A DNA stretch of 64,000 bases, from positions 2,888,769-2,952,768 of the forward strand of contig JAYKAV010001887.1 in the NCBI GenBank assembly GCA_035582835.1, written 5' to 3'. The DNA is from Phoebastria nigripes. Its lineage: Eukaryota; Chordata; Aves; Procellariiformes; Diomedeidae. Shown here piece after piece: positions 44,740 through 55,400 of this stretch. How positions within the stretch are numbered: the first letter of the stretch is position 1; each line of letters opens with the position of its first letter. The notes below the pieces were generated by a model that saw nothing but the letters and a program-made list of their open reading frames with translations, was not told the origin of the DNA and did no database searches. The position numbers and the translations under genes are program-made.

Positions 44740-45095
44740 AGCAGGGGGGCCTTTATTAAAGGCAAAGCCCCACGGCAGCAGCTTCCCAGCCAAACTGCTC
44801 TTGTATTACTTTTTGATGAGTTTTCAATTTAGGCCTTTGCAGACAGGGGGAAGAAGGCGACTTGAGAGACAGAGGGGGGAAAAAAATGCAACAGATGGGG
44901 CCGATTGTGCTCTCTAGGCAAATTAAGGAAGACATCTGTAGCTCCCAAATACTGGTGGTCTAAAGCAATTAGTCCCCTGTGAAAAGGGGCCTCTCTGAGC
45001 CTCCTCCAGCCAATCCGCGCCCCAGCAGCACTCACGTTACAATGGCCTTGACCACAATTCACTGAGCCAAAAAAAAGAAAGATTAATCCAGGAGG
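44740..45095. promoter_or_regulatory. Candidate conserved regulatory block
   Basis: Repeat-free sequence with phrases typical of deeply conserved elements: 'gcctttattaaaggcaaagc', 'caaattaaggaagacatctg', 'taaagcaattagtcccc', 'agccaatccgc' (CCAAT) and the NR5A/ERR-type 13-mer at 45043-45055. It lies about 16 kb downstream of NEUROG1. Conservation must be tested by alignment. Confidence 0.38.
45043..45055 (-). promoter_or_regulatory. NR5A/ERR-type site, copy 2 of a shared 13-mer
   Basis: Same 13 bases as 37555-37567 (atggccttgacca), followed here by caattcactg. The minus strand reads TCAAGGCCA. Confidence 0.3.
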
Positions 45096-45424
45096 AGCTG
45101 TGCGGCCGGGCTGGAGTTGCTAGGCTTAAAAGGGAAGGTTACGTCCGTTTCTGCCCGAGTTTGGAGCAGAAAAGCAGGGCAGGGGGAATTTTTTTTTTTT
45201 TTTCCCCTTCTTTCCGATGGTCACCCAAGGCGTACCTGGTTTATGTCCGATGTCTGGAGCGAGCGCGTGTGTGTGTGCATACGTGTCCCTGTACCAGGAG
45301 AGAGCTGTAAGCTGTAAATTGCTCGGGGACTTCAATTTTCCAGTGGCTTGTTTGGAAAGTGATGAATGAAGACGCAAACCCCTGTGGTTGGAATTATCTC
45401 CCCCAGCCCCCTTCGGTCCCCCTC

Positions 45425-45945
45425 CATCCCGAATAAAAAGAAGCTGTTATATGATAAGACCCCTCTGTAAGTGATAATTATAATGATTGTTATGATGCCA
45501 GGGTTCTGCTTTTACAATTGGAAATAGGAACTCCGGCTGAGCTAATCCGGCGGTGTGGTCCCTTATTTCATTCGACGTCAGGAAGCCGAGAGTGGAAAAT
45601 TCAGAAAAGGACTTTATCTAAGCTGGTTATGAGCCCCCTTCCCCCCTCCCCTCCTCTCCCCTGGCTCTTTTATTCATGCATATTTATGATCAGTAGATCT
45701 CAGTGGAGAAAAAAAACACATACAGAAAACAAAACCGGCAGCACAATGGGGAGAGCTGCTCATGGGAGGTCACAGCACCTTTAAATTACACCTCTTGGCT
45801 TTGTTCACCCCTGCACAATGGAGCTAAGAGATAGGAAGAATAGCACCCTGCGCCCTGGCGCATCACAATTCTCCCAATGATTTCAAAAAGAACAGAGAGC
45901 CCCAACTAATTTGATATCTGATTGGGTTTCTGTTAACCTAAGGAC
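45425..45945. promoter_or_regulatory. Candidate conserved regulatory block
   Basis: 'gataattataatgattgtta' (about 45473-45492) combines homeodomain and SOX-type motifs. 'tttattcatgcatatttatg' and 'actaatttgatatctgattg' extend the same AT-rich, repeat-free character to 45945. It is separated from the 44.7-45.1 kb block by a T run (45189-45203) and a TG run (45270-45279). Confidence 0.35.
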
Positions 45946-45949
45946 GTGC

Positions 45950-48750
45950 CTCAGCCCAGCCACCGAGGCTTGGCAGGGGCTGGGCTCATACAAAGAGCAT
46001 GGCTAAGTCTCTGCAGTATGCTGGGTTTTGCTAGTCAAAGCAGATCTGTCTTGGTCAGGGTTGAATCTGAGCTGAGTTAACTGGTTTGGAAATACAAAAG
46101 CACCACCCGCCCACTGAACCTTTGCCCCTTTAAATTAATTAATTTAATTAACATGTTTATTGTCATGGTGCCGGTCAGAATGGGATCTTCCCGGGGCCAC
46201 ACCAAACTCTAGCCTGCCCTCATATACAAAGGAGATGGGCTCATGGTTTTGGAGCTGAGTTTGAACCAAGTGACTTCTCAAGGCACTGAAATTTGAGTCT
46301 ATAATTTATTTCTCGCCCAACTTTTTCCTAGGATGGGAAAAATGAGTGACCTCAGAAGCTGTGGTTCATGGTGAAGGGAGCAAAGCTAAAGAGGAAAACT
46401 GCTGGAAATAAACTGGTGTCCTTAAGCTGCTACCGTGCAACAAGCTGTTAAATGCACCAACCTGAATATTTGGTAATAACTGCCTCTGAAGGCAAAGTAG
46501 AAAGGAAAAAGTGAAGCTGGTGCTGATAAAGAGCAAAATAACACCCTTCAAGAGAAAGCAAACCTGTCCAGGGAAGGACCTGCCCATGCTAGAAGACGAC
46601 CAGGCAGTCTGCGACTACCAGCCCATAAAGCCCAGCCTTTTCCCTTCTCTCTTGTCCTTCCTTGCAGTCATGGTTTGCGGATGAAAAGCAGGGCAGGGCA
46701 GGGGAGCAAAATAATCCCAAGTCATTTTCAGGTCGTGAATGTTGAAAATGTTTAAATGTTGCAAATGCTGCCCGTGTTAAATATAAGCCCACTATTACAT
46801 GGCCAAAGGATTGCTGGGAATTTAGAAAGCTATTTTAATTTAATAAATGCTAAATGGAATCGTTACCATCCCATGATGGGCTCGAAGAGCCTAACCTTCG
46901 ATCTCCGTACCCATGCAATGCACAAACCTTGCTGCAGTCCGACCATGTCACGTTGGGTTGGGTTACCTTGCCATGCCTAAGAGACATTAAAAACTCTTCG
47001 CTATAGTCAAACTCAGATCTCTAAGCGCTGAAAAGACATGCAGTATTCATACTTCACTACCTCACTTTACTATTCATAATGACCAGAATTAATGTTTAAA
47101 TACACTTGCATTTTAATATCAACAAAAACTATCTCCCTCCAAGACCACAGGACTCCCAAATCTGCCTAGGAATGCCATTCGAAGAAGAAAAAGGAAGCTC
47201 TCCTACCCCTGAGGAAGGAAAGAGGTAGAGACAGGCTTTCAAAGTGCCTTCCAGCAGCAAGTGAGTGTTTGTTCAGCAATATAATCATATCTGCTGTGAG
47301 CATCCTGCAGAAAGCTGCTCACCCACATCTATGGAAGAGGCTGGCTGGGACGGGGTATGGATTTCTCCGGCCGGGAGCCGGGGTATGGCTTGACTGACAT
47401 CACCATGGGTACTAATGACAGAAGATTTCCCCAAAGACGCTTGGGGCTTTGAAGAATGGTCTTTCACTCTGTGTTGAACATACAGATAAAATGTCCATGG
47501 CAGAAAACTAATCAGATCATCTGTGGTTTGCTTTGCTGTTTGCTCAGGTCACTATCCCATGGTTTACAATTATCTCAGTCAAAAACCATACAGATGTCCA
47601 AATTGGCCTCCTGGCTTTTTCCTTAAGAGTCTTGCTTTGGAGAATAGNGATTTCTAGCAGGAAGTTCTTGGTCAAGTCGCTCACATTTAAACCTATCTCC
47701 AAGGAGAGAGTCCTGCTCCAGCCTCCAGGCAAAGGTGAAACATCCCACCACTGCGCGTTGCCAAAATAAGCATTTAAATATCATAAGTCACACACCAGAA
47801 ACACAGAGACAAAGATTTATGTGTGGAAAGGCAAGGAAGTGGGGAAAGGAGGCGAGACTTTCAAGATGTCTGCGGGATTAGATTTCCACAGCCATTTAAA
47901 ACAGTTGGGAATTCAATGTGCACATTTTTGGGGTATCTCTGGGAATTTCAGCATTTCATTCTGCAGCTTTTCCGGTGAGCATCAGTGCTCATGTGCTTCG
48001 CTTCACTCACGTGTCTCTTCTGGTGGCTCAGGACCAACATCTAGGTAATAGTAGCCATGGAAGTTACTGCTACTTGCTCAGGGTGTCAATCATTTCACTG
48101 TAAGAATCACTTTTTTAAATAGCATAACTGTTAATAAGCTACTTAATTACTCTGATGTGTATAATAAGGATGCATGACCACNTGGCAGCTTTTGCCTCTG
48201 CTGGAGAGTGATGGGGATGTCCTTGGAGCCACTGAAATGCTGCTGGTGAGGGAAATAAATGGCTCCTGGCCCCGAAAGTCAGACCCTCTGCCCGTCTTTG
48301 TTTCTCCCAGTTGAAATTTGGAAAAGTGCTTCTGCATTTGAAGTTATTCTGGTTTGCTCAAGATTTTGATCCTGCAGAAGCAGCATGTGCTGCTGGGCTG
48401 CAAGGAGACAGGGAATGCAGGGGGGAGCTGCGCCCTGCAGCTTTGCACCCTGCAGCCAGCAGATCCTGTGCTCCCCAAGGAGCCCGTCTGCTCCCGCTAG
48501 CTCCTGCACGTGCCACGAAACACCATCGCTCTTCCTGCATGAAGGGCAAGAAAGCTTTCTGATACATAACAGCCTCATCCCCTGACCTGTTTCATATTTA
48601 GATTCTTAACCACATAAGAGTTTACAAACCTGAAATAATAATCCTGAAGATATTTAATACCTAATATATCCTTAAATTTAGTTTTCATTAATGTGAGCCA
48701 GAAGATCATGACAAGTAAACTACAGAAAGTTAAGTAAAAACTTTAGAAAC
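45950..48750. other. Intergenic DNA, no gene recognised
   Basis: Includes an AT-only near-palindrome at 46129-46151 (taaattaattaatttaattaa) and ordinary mixed sequence. Single undetermined bases lie at 47648 and 48182. No exon supported. Confidence 0.55.
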
Positions 48751-48754
48751 ACTT

Positions 48755-48855
48755 TACAGGCCAAACTCAGCAATCTCCGCTCTGGGTAAGCAGCCTGGTA
48801 CAGGTGGCATAAAGGAAATTAATAGACTCCCATACTTGAGGTCGTTTATGCCCTA
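48755..48855. repeat. Possible ancient amniote repeat fragment
   Basis: 'ggccaaactcagcaatctcc' at the start and 'ggtcgtttatgccc' at the end recall the two arms of the old palindromic repeat (GGCCAAATTCTGC..GATTTACGCC). Weak. Confidence 0.3.
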
Positions 48856-48964
48856 ATTGTTAGTGGACTCTACCTCAAGGGCTGGCTTTGCAGAGGCACA
48901 CAGTGCGCTCTCAAAATCAAGTTCGTCAGAGGTAGTTTAAGTCGAATATCCCCCAAATGCTCCA

Positions 48965-49110
48965 TCCCAAGCGGTTGCCGGTGCTTCTGAAGGAGGAGCG
49001 GGCGCGCAGCCCTGCCGTGCCTCTGCGGGCAGAGCCGCGCAGCCCCGGGCGGGAGCTGCCTGCGCCCCCCGGGCGCGCAAACACCCCCCGCCCCCCGGCT
49101 CTGCACCCAG
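48965..49110. promoter_or_regulatory. Small CpG-rich patch with donor-like end
   Basis: Very high CpG from ggagcgggcgcgcag to ccccccggctctg, then 'cacccag|gtacgag', which resembles a splice donor. It could be a first exon of a non-coding RNA or simply a GC-rich element. No coding frame recognised. Confidence 0.35.
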
Positions 49111-50425
49111 GTACGAGCCCGAAAACTCAGCAGCAGCAGGAAGGTCAGGAAAGCATGTATCGAGCACCACCCTCTGGCANGAACCTAAACTGGAGCGGAA
49201 ACGGGGAAAGGATTTTTCTCCATCACGATGAACAAAACTTTTCTTTGCTGAGTGCCTCGAGGTGGATTGTGCATGGCACTGCAGCCCTGAAAGGGGGAAA
49301 GATGCCCTTGTGCAATTATAGTGGCCATATGAAACTAATTAGTACATCTAAGAGGATCTGTAAGGGTTAGATTTTGCAGGCAAGATGCACCCCCAGAACA
49401 AAGGAGCGACCTGAACCTTTTAAACCTTTGCTCCTGGGGCCCGTGCTTGGCTGCCCTTGGTGTCGCACCGGAGCTGGAGCATCCCAGGCAAGCGTCTGCC
49501 CGGCACAGCCGCAGCAGCAGCACCCACAGCCAAAGGGAGCCCAGTGCATGGGAACCTAAATTTGGTGGCATAAGCCCAAAAGCGAGTAGTGGATGAGGAG
49601 TCTGCTTTGCAGACAGCGAGCGTAAAGCAGTGGAAAACCTTCTGTATCCTAAATGGTTTTCTGCAGGCAGCGCTAATCCTGGGATGCGTGCAGGAGCGCG
49701 GGTGCCGTTGCCCAGGCCCAGGCGAGCAGCACATCTGCCCCGTCACTCCCCGTGTCCCTCTGCTCTCCCCGCGTCCCACCTCTGCCAGCCTAAAAGGGCA
49801 GTTCCCCGGGTTAAACGGGAGAAAAGGCTTTGTCGCTGCTCTCCGAGCCCTATAGCAACACTGACAGCAACATTTCAGGGCCAGATCTGCACACCCCGAT
49901 ACAGCCTGCCCTCAGTGAGAACAGCAGCATCTTGACCCTGGGTAGGGAAATGCCACCAAAAAGCCTGGGCTGATGATTTGTGCACTTGGGATGCCCCATC
50001 CTTTGCATGCTGAGGCCGAGCAGCCCGATGGCATTGGGAAAGCTGGGATTTCTGAATTGGCTTGTTTAGAGAGGATGGGTTAGAGTCCTGTCCCAGTGTC
50101 ACTGGCACCGGGTCTTAGCACTAAACCCTGCTCAGCCAAGCTCTGAAATCCTTTCTTAGCTATTTCTCTTCTTCATTTTTCTAACTGAAAGGCCACTGAG
50201 TGGCCAGAGCGCTTTTATGCGTTGGATCCACCTGTTCTCCCCCACTGAATGGGGGATGGCTTAAAAAGGAGATGGAAAATGCTGTTTCCCTGTTGGCTGT
50301 GTTGCCTGATCCATCCAAAAAATCCATGGCCACCCTGCATGGTCTAGCCCTGAAATGCTTAACCTCCTGCTCCTCACCTGCAGCTTGGGTTTTCATTTAA
50401 TCACTGTGATGTCCTCTTTTCTTTT
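49111..50425. other. Intergenic DNA, nothing recognised
   Basis: Mixed GC-moderate sequence. Open frames up to 137 codons extend from the CpG patch but carry no domain. Confidence 0.5.
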
Positions 50426-50429
50426 TTTT

Positions 50430-50600
50430 TTTTTCCTCGCAGAGGCACTTTACAGAGGTTAATTACAAGTTTCATACATTATGAAAGGGATTTGTTTGCT
50501 CCAGACATATCACAGGGCCCACAGAACCAGCAGGCATTGTTATAAACTCGTTATAAAAGCTCAGGCTTTGATAAATCTATATTTTGTCTCACTTCCAGAA
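50430..50600. promoter_or_regulatory. Candidate regulatory block
   Basis: 'gaggttaattacaagtttca', 'cataaagcattatgaaagg'-like AT-rich text and 'cattgttataaactcgttat' give homeodomain and SOX-type motifs in repeat-free DNA. Inferred from appearance only. Confidence 0.25.
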
Positions 50601-50841
50601 GATGGAGCCAGAAAGCCGGGAGTAGTTGCTGCAGCGTGGGAAAGCTGCATGCTCCTGCTCATGAACAAACCCTGTTCCTTCTCAAGAGCTGTCCTACGGT
50701 GGTGAGGGTGGCACGCCGTGGGGAGAAGAGATGCCATGGGGTACCAGTGGGTGCCCCGTAGTTGCTGGAAGGAGACTGGTTCTCCTCTTTTCTGCTGCAC
50801 GACCCCCTGTACCATGTCAGAGGAAGGATGTGCTGCTAGTT

Positions 50842-50960
50842 AGCAGGATGAGATGGGGAGACACGGGTTTTATTCCCAGTCCTGCTGCTGATTTCTTCTA
50901 GACCACAACAAGACCCCGAATCAGCCAGTGTCCCTGTGTTTGCTGGAGGGGACAGATTTG
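50842..50960 (+). repeat. MIR-like SINE
   Basis: 'ggggagacacgggttttatt' 'cccagtcctgctgctgattt' then 'gaccacaacaagacc' and 'tgtccctgtgtttg' follow the MIR body in order (GGAGACCTGGGTTCTATTCCCAGCTCTGCCACTGACTTGCTG..GACCTTGGGCAAGTC..CTGTGCCTCAG). Confidence 0.68.
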
Positions 50961-50964
50961 GGAG

Positions 50965-51945
50965 CGCAGGATGCTACCCCTGCCTGCGATGGAAAGCAGA
51001 GGCGCTGCACAGAGCCCACTGCTGACACTCACAATTTATAATTCAGTGCCAGGTTTTAGCCTCTTTTCCAGCTGATGGCACATCCTGGAGCAGAGCATAG
51101 TTTCTGGGAATGTATTCATCACACACAGTAACCTGATGGATATTTTCAAGGCTCTTAGGTTTTTTGATTAGTGGTATAACTTCAAAATTTGGGGCAGGAA
51201 GTGAATGATTTGGACAATATTTTCATAACAGTTACCACCTATTTTTTGACTGTCTGCAGAACTATCCAGAGGTCTTTGGGTTTGTCATTTTTAGCTGTTT
51301 CACTTACAAAAATAACATAAAAAAAAGAAGGTGGCATTTTTGTGAAAGACTTCTTACTGGTTTACTTCTTTTGGTTTTACTAGTTTTATTTTGCCAAGAG
51401 GACAGGTTAGACCAGGCCACGTGATAGGAGGATGCTTGCAGGAAAGCTTCAGTGCTGCGACCTTGGAGGCTCTATTAGTCTGAAGAAGGCTCTTGCTGGC
51501 TGCTCTGTCCCCTTCCCCTTGGTGCCAGGGTTCAGAGAAAGCGGGTGACGGCAGCAGGCAGGCAGACCGTGGTGAGCGCCCTTTGCACCTGCTAACGGGG
51601 GTCTCACCCCTGCTTTATCCCACGGGATGCTGCCAGTGCACCGGCATGCCTGGAAGCACGTCCAGGGCTGGGCGACGCCATTTCGGGTGAGCAGCAATTT
51701 GGATATCACGCAGGGTAGAAAAGCATCAAAATATTCCAGCTTTCCTTCCCCATGCTGGGTAGATGCCTGCAATGGGCTGCACCCCCTTTTTTGGCTACCA
51801 TCTCTTCTAGCATGCACGACTCCTCCAGTTAAACATAACCTGGATGATAAACAATTCCAAGATATTTTTGCGGCTGCAATACTTTCCTCTTTCCAGTAGC
51901 AAGAAACTCAGCGTGTTTTGTTTTCTATATTCAGGTAACAACGTT
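50965..51945. other. Intergenic DNA, nothing recognised
   Basis: AT-rich to 51400, then mixed. No exon or repeat supported. Confidence 0.5.
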
Positions 51946-51949
51946 GCTT

Positions 51950-52345
51950 GAGTGCTGCTAATGATTTATGTCCCTTTCAGCAGCAGGACTCTGGAAAACT
52001 ACTTGGAAGATATGAACAGCAAGCATTTTTTCATTTTCTCATCAGATTTCAATTGTTATGATATATGCCCTCGAGAGACTGTGAGGAGGGGAGAGGGGGG
52101 TAGGGGAAAACCTTTTATGGTATATTGGGATCCATATGGAAAAAATATATATTTCCCACACATCTGATTCAATACAGTGTGCACATTTGTAAGGCACATG
52201 TGAATGAATGCCAAGAGACGTGAATTTTTATGAAAGCAGACTGATTACATGGCAAAAAATATATCGGTTGAAGCTAGATTTATTTACAGCGTAGTAAATA
52301 GGCTGTTCAGAAGGGCTGGCACTATATTGGCGATCAAGATGTCTA
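51950..52345. promoter_or_regulatory. Candidate regulatory block with an SRF CArG box
   Basis: A perfect CC(A/T)6GG box, ccttttatgg, lies at 52111-52120. A CATATG E-box (in gatccatatgga), 'cacacatctgattc' and 'gattacatggcaaaaa' follow in AT-rich, repeat-free DNA. Inferred. Confidence 0.35.
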
Positions 52346-52534
52346 GGGAAATGTTGAGTTATGTTTGACAAAAGCCGCCCAGGACAGCGTTCCCCGAGCC
52401 AAAGCATCCGCGTGTCATGTCTTCTTGTGTCACAACAAACCCAAGTGCTGGATAATATTTACACCAGCCTCCCGGGGACAAAGTCAGAGAAGGGAAGGAA
52501 GAATGTTGCAGGCTAAAAATGTCCAGTAATGCAT

Positions 52535-52632
52535 TAGATGGGGCTCCAGAGATTTGGGTTTCATTCCCGTTTCTGCCCCTGCCCAGCGGGGTGAACCTGG
52601 CCAAGCTATTTCACTGTTTGCACATCAGCTGG
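52535..52632 (+). repeat. MIR-like SINE
   Basis: 'gatggggctccagagatttg' 'ggtttcattcccgtttctgc' 'ccctgcccagc' then 'gtgaacctggccaagctatt' 'tcactgtttgcacatc' follows the MIR body with the expected order and spacing (GGAGTCAGACCTGGGTTYGAATCCCRGCTCTGCC..GTGACCTTGGGCAAGTCACTT). Confidence 0.72.
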
Positions 52633-54002
52633 AAGCAAAGTGCCCTCCTCCATTGGGATTGCGAGACCTGCGAGGGAAGCGGGGGAAGAGGAAGGTGGGA
52701 TCCTTCATCCTGGGTTTGTGCACGACCACCTCGGCACCATCCTCCTGGGCCAGAGATCCTGCCCGCTGCACAGCAGGACCCTGGAGGATCCAGACGTAGG
52801 ATGGTGGAGGATATTCCCAGGGAAATGGGTTTCCAGAAGAATGGGGACAAAGTCTGTCACCCCTCAGTGGGCACACAACCACCCCCTCCAGTCTTCCTCC
52901 ACTATGGAGAGAAAAATATCCGAAGGCATAAGACTTTTCCCCTTTCCTTCTAGCAAATCTAGACTTTGGGATTTCAGCATTAGAAAGAGTTTTCTGTAAT
53001 TCAGCGTTGCCCTTTGGTTAGTTTTATCCCATATTTCTCATTCCCGTTGTCACCTTTCGTCTCCGCTCCAGCTCCATGGTGCTGTACAGAGCAAAAAGGG
53101 ACTCATCTTTTATCTTCCCAAGTTCAGGAATGATTTTAATACCTGGCCCTGTAATTAGGAGTTCATTTTCTAACTGGGGATGAACTGGAGCAGAAGGGAT
53201 CATGTCAAACCTGAAGAAATTGTGCCTCACCGCTGATCACCTCTAGAGATGCTCGGTAAATGGTGGTGTTCTTCCTCTCTCACAACAGTAGGTCGTCCCA
53301 TTACAGTTTCCTGCGTTGAAATGATGGGGCAGGTGGAATCCGTCATCCTTCCTGGAATGAGGCTAATTTGGGACAAAACTAATGAGCTTTGAAATATTTA
53401 TTTGCATTGCAAAACAGCGAAGAGAGTTTGAAAGAAGACACCAGAATCCTGTTTAAAAAGCACACCGGCACGTATGAACGCGCGCACACACACACTCACA
53501 TACACACAGGCTTTTTTTTAAGCAAAAGCAAACCAGATTGCATTACCCCATAAGATTAGTACTTTATTGAACCTCATTATAGGTTCACGTCCTCCCATAG
53601 TCATATCCCACTGTGTTATTTTTGGCACATGGAGCCATCATGATTTAGTATCCTGTGTGAGAAAAATGAAGTCTCTTTCTAAAATATGTTGACTATTATT
53701 CCAGATGTGGTAGTTGCCCGAGATTCTTTTCAAGCAGGTTTTTATGGCTGAGGTTGTTTGAAACAGGCGTTATTTATTTATATGTTCAAGTTAAAGAAGG
53801 GGTGGGAGCAGTTTTTAATGAAAGCTAAAGGAAAAGGGATAATAAAGTGTGCTCACTGGAGAAAGAAATATTTACACATAACTTTTGTATGTTCCCCAAG
53901 AAAAATAAAACGAGGTTATATTGAAAAGCACAGTTATTATTTGGCATTCTCCTGCAACAGCAAAATCCCAGGAAAAGGCTGAATTTTAAGTAATTAGACT
54001 TT

Positions 54003-54018
54003 CCAGTTAATTAACTGG
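54003..54018. repeat. Perfect 16-bp palindrome
   Basis: ccagttaattaactgg is its own reverse complement. Its centre, GTTAATTAAC, resembles two HNF1-type half-sites without the usual central base. It may be a dimer binding site or chance. Confidence 0.75.
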
Positions 54019-54384
54019 TTATAACTAACTGTGTTATTGGCAGTAGGTCCAAGAGAGGCAATGAGTCATTACAGATTCTTTCAAGGCAAGATCACAGATT
54101 TGCAGATATAAATGAGGCAGAGGCTGGGGGAGGGAGAAAGGACCCGAATTTCCCGCTGCCACACAAAGCTTCCCATGTTCGCAGCTGGAGGTTTGATTTA
54201 CTGTGGACCCGCTATAAACAGAAGAGGCATTTGCACAACCAGATCAGGGGCATAAACGCACAAAACGAACATACTGGGCGTCAGAAGAGAGAACAGTTGA
54301 GTGGGAGTAAGAAAGATTAAGAGATTAATGGATTGGATAAGGAATAAAATATGAAAATAAATGAAAGCAGGGTGAAACGTACCC

Positions 54385-54435
54385 AGTACGTTTTTTGCCA
54401 CTGATGTCAGTAGGGCCAGGATGTGACCCTGGTGT
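54385..54435. repeat. Ancient amniote repeat fragment
   Basis: 'gttttttgccactgatgtca' then 'gtagggccaggatgtgaccc' closely follows GTTTTGCCATTGACTTCAATGGGGCCAGGATTTCACCC of the old sauropsid repeat. The clearest copy together with the one at 61620. Confidence 0.65.
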
Positions 54436-55224
54436 GCAGGAAAGGATGGTACCCATCATTGCTCTTCTGGGCATGAATTGACCTCTAATTATTACTTTCT
54501 CCATGAGCAAACTCCTTCTAAATGCTCATGGAGGAGCATCCCGTGGGTGGCCCTGGGCAGAAGACGTGATGCAGAGCAGCAGTTCCCCTGGGCTGCAAAG
54601 TGCGAGCATCTCCGCAGAGCAGCAGGCTGGGATTTGAATTTTGGGTTACAAAGAATCCCCCTCAAAAAAGGCCAAAAAGAAAAAAAAGGAAAAAAAAGGC
54701 TGCAAATGCTGAAGAGAACTCAGCCAGAAGACACACTCACATCAGAGCAGGAAATAAGGATTCGGGTCCAAATTTCCACCGAAACATCCAACTGATCCAG
54801 CCCCGGTCTGTTCCCAGAGTGATTTTGTCATGTACCTTCCCTCCCGTGTGTCTTGAACAGAACTGAAAATGGAAACACNAAAATACCATGTAAAAAGCTT
54901 TTCCATGGAGTTTCCTCAACCGCTGGGAAGAACAAAGCCCTGGGAACCACANTGCATTTCTAGCCCGTTTTGGCCGATTGAGCAGGGTGAGACGGCACGG
55001 TCAGAGCCGAGCACAAAGGTGGGTTTGAATCATCCTCCAAATGTGCTTCCTAAAGGTTTTGGTTTCCTTGGATTCACCGTAAGGAACTAGTTTGTTTATT
55101 TGGTGATTTTAATTTGAGCACAAATTACTACGGAACAAATGGTGCCTGCGTGGACCTGGCACACGGGATTCACACCGCCTCCGGTTAATGAGCGTTTTTT
55201 AAGCAAATGAACAAATCTGTCACC

Positions 55225-55400
55225 TCTCCGGGAGGAGCAGCGCCGAGGGGAGGCTTGGGCAGCTGTACGAGGCCCCCGTCCACCAGAAGGCTGGGATGAG
55301 GGGAACTGCAGCCCCTCGCCTGCCCGTACGGCCGCCGCGCCGCAGCATCGCAGGGCAGGTCCCCAGCGAGAGCCGCTCGTGCCCGCAGGGACGATGCTGG
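55225..55400. promoter_or_regulatory. Small CpG-rich patch
   Basis: High CpG in 'gtacggccgccgcgccgcag' and neighbours. No gene start can be drawn from it. Confidence 0.3.
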
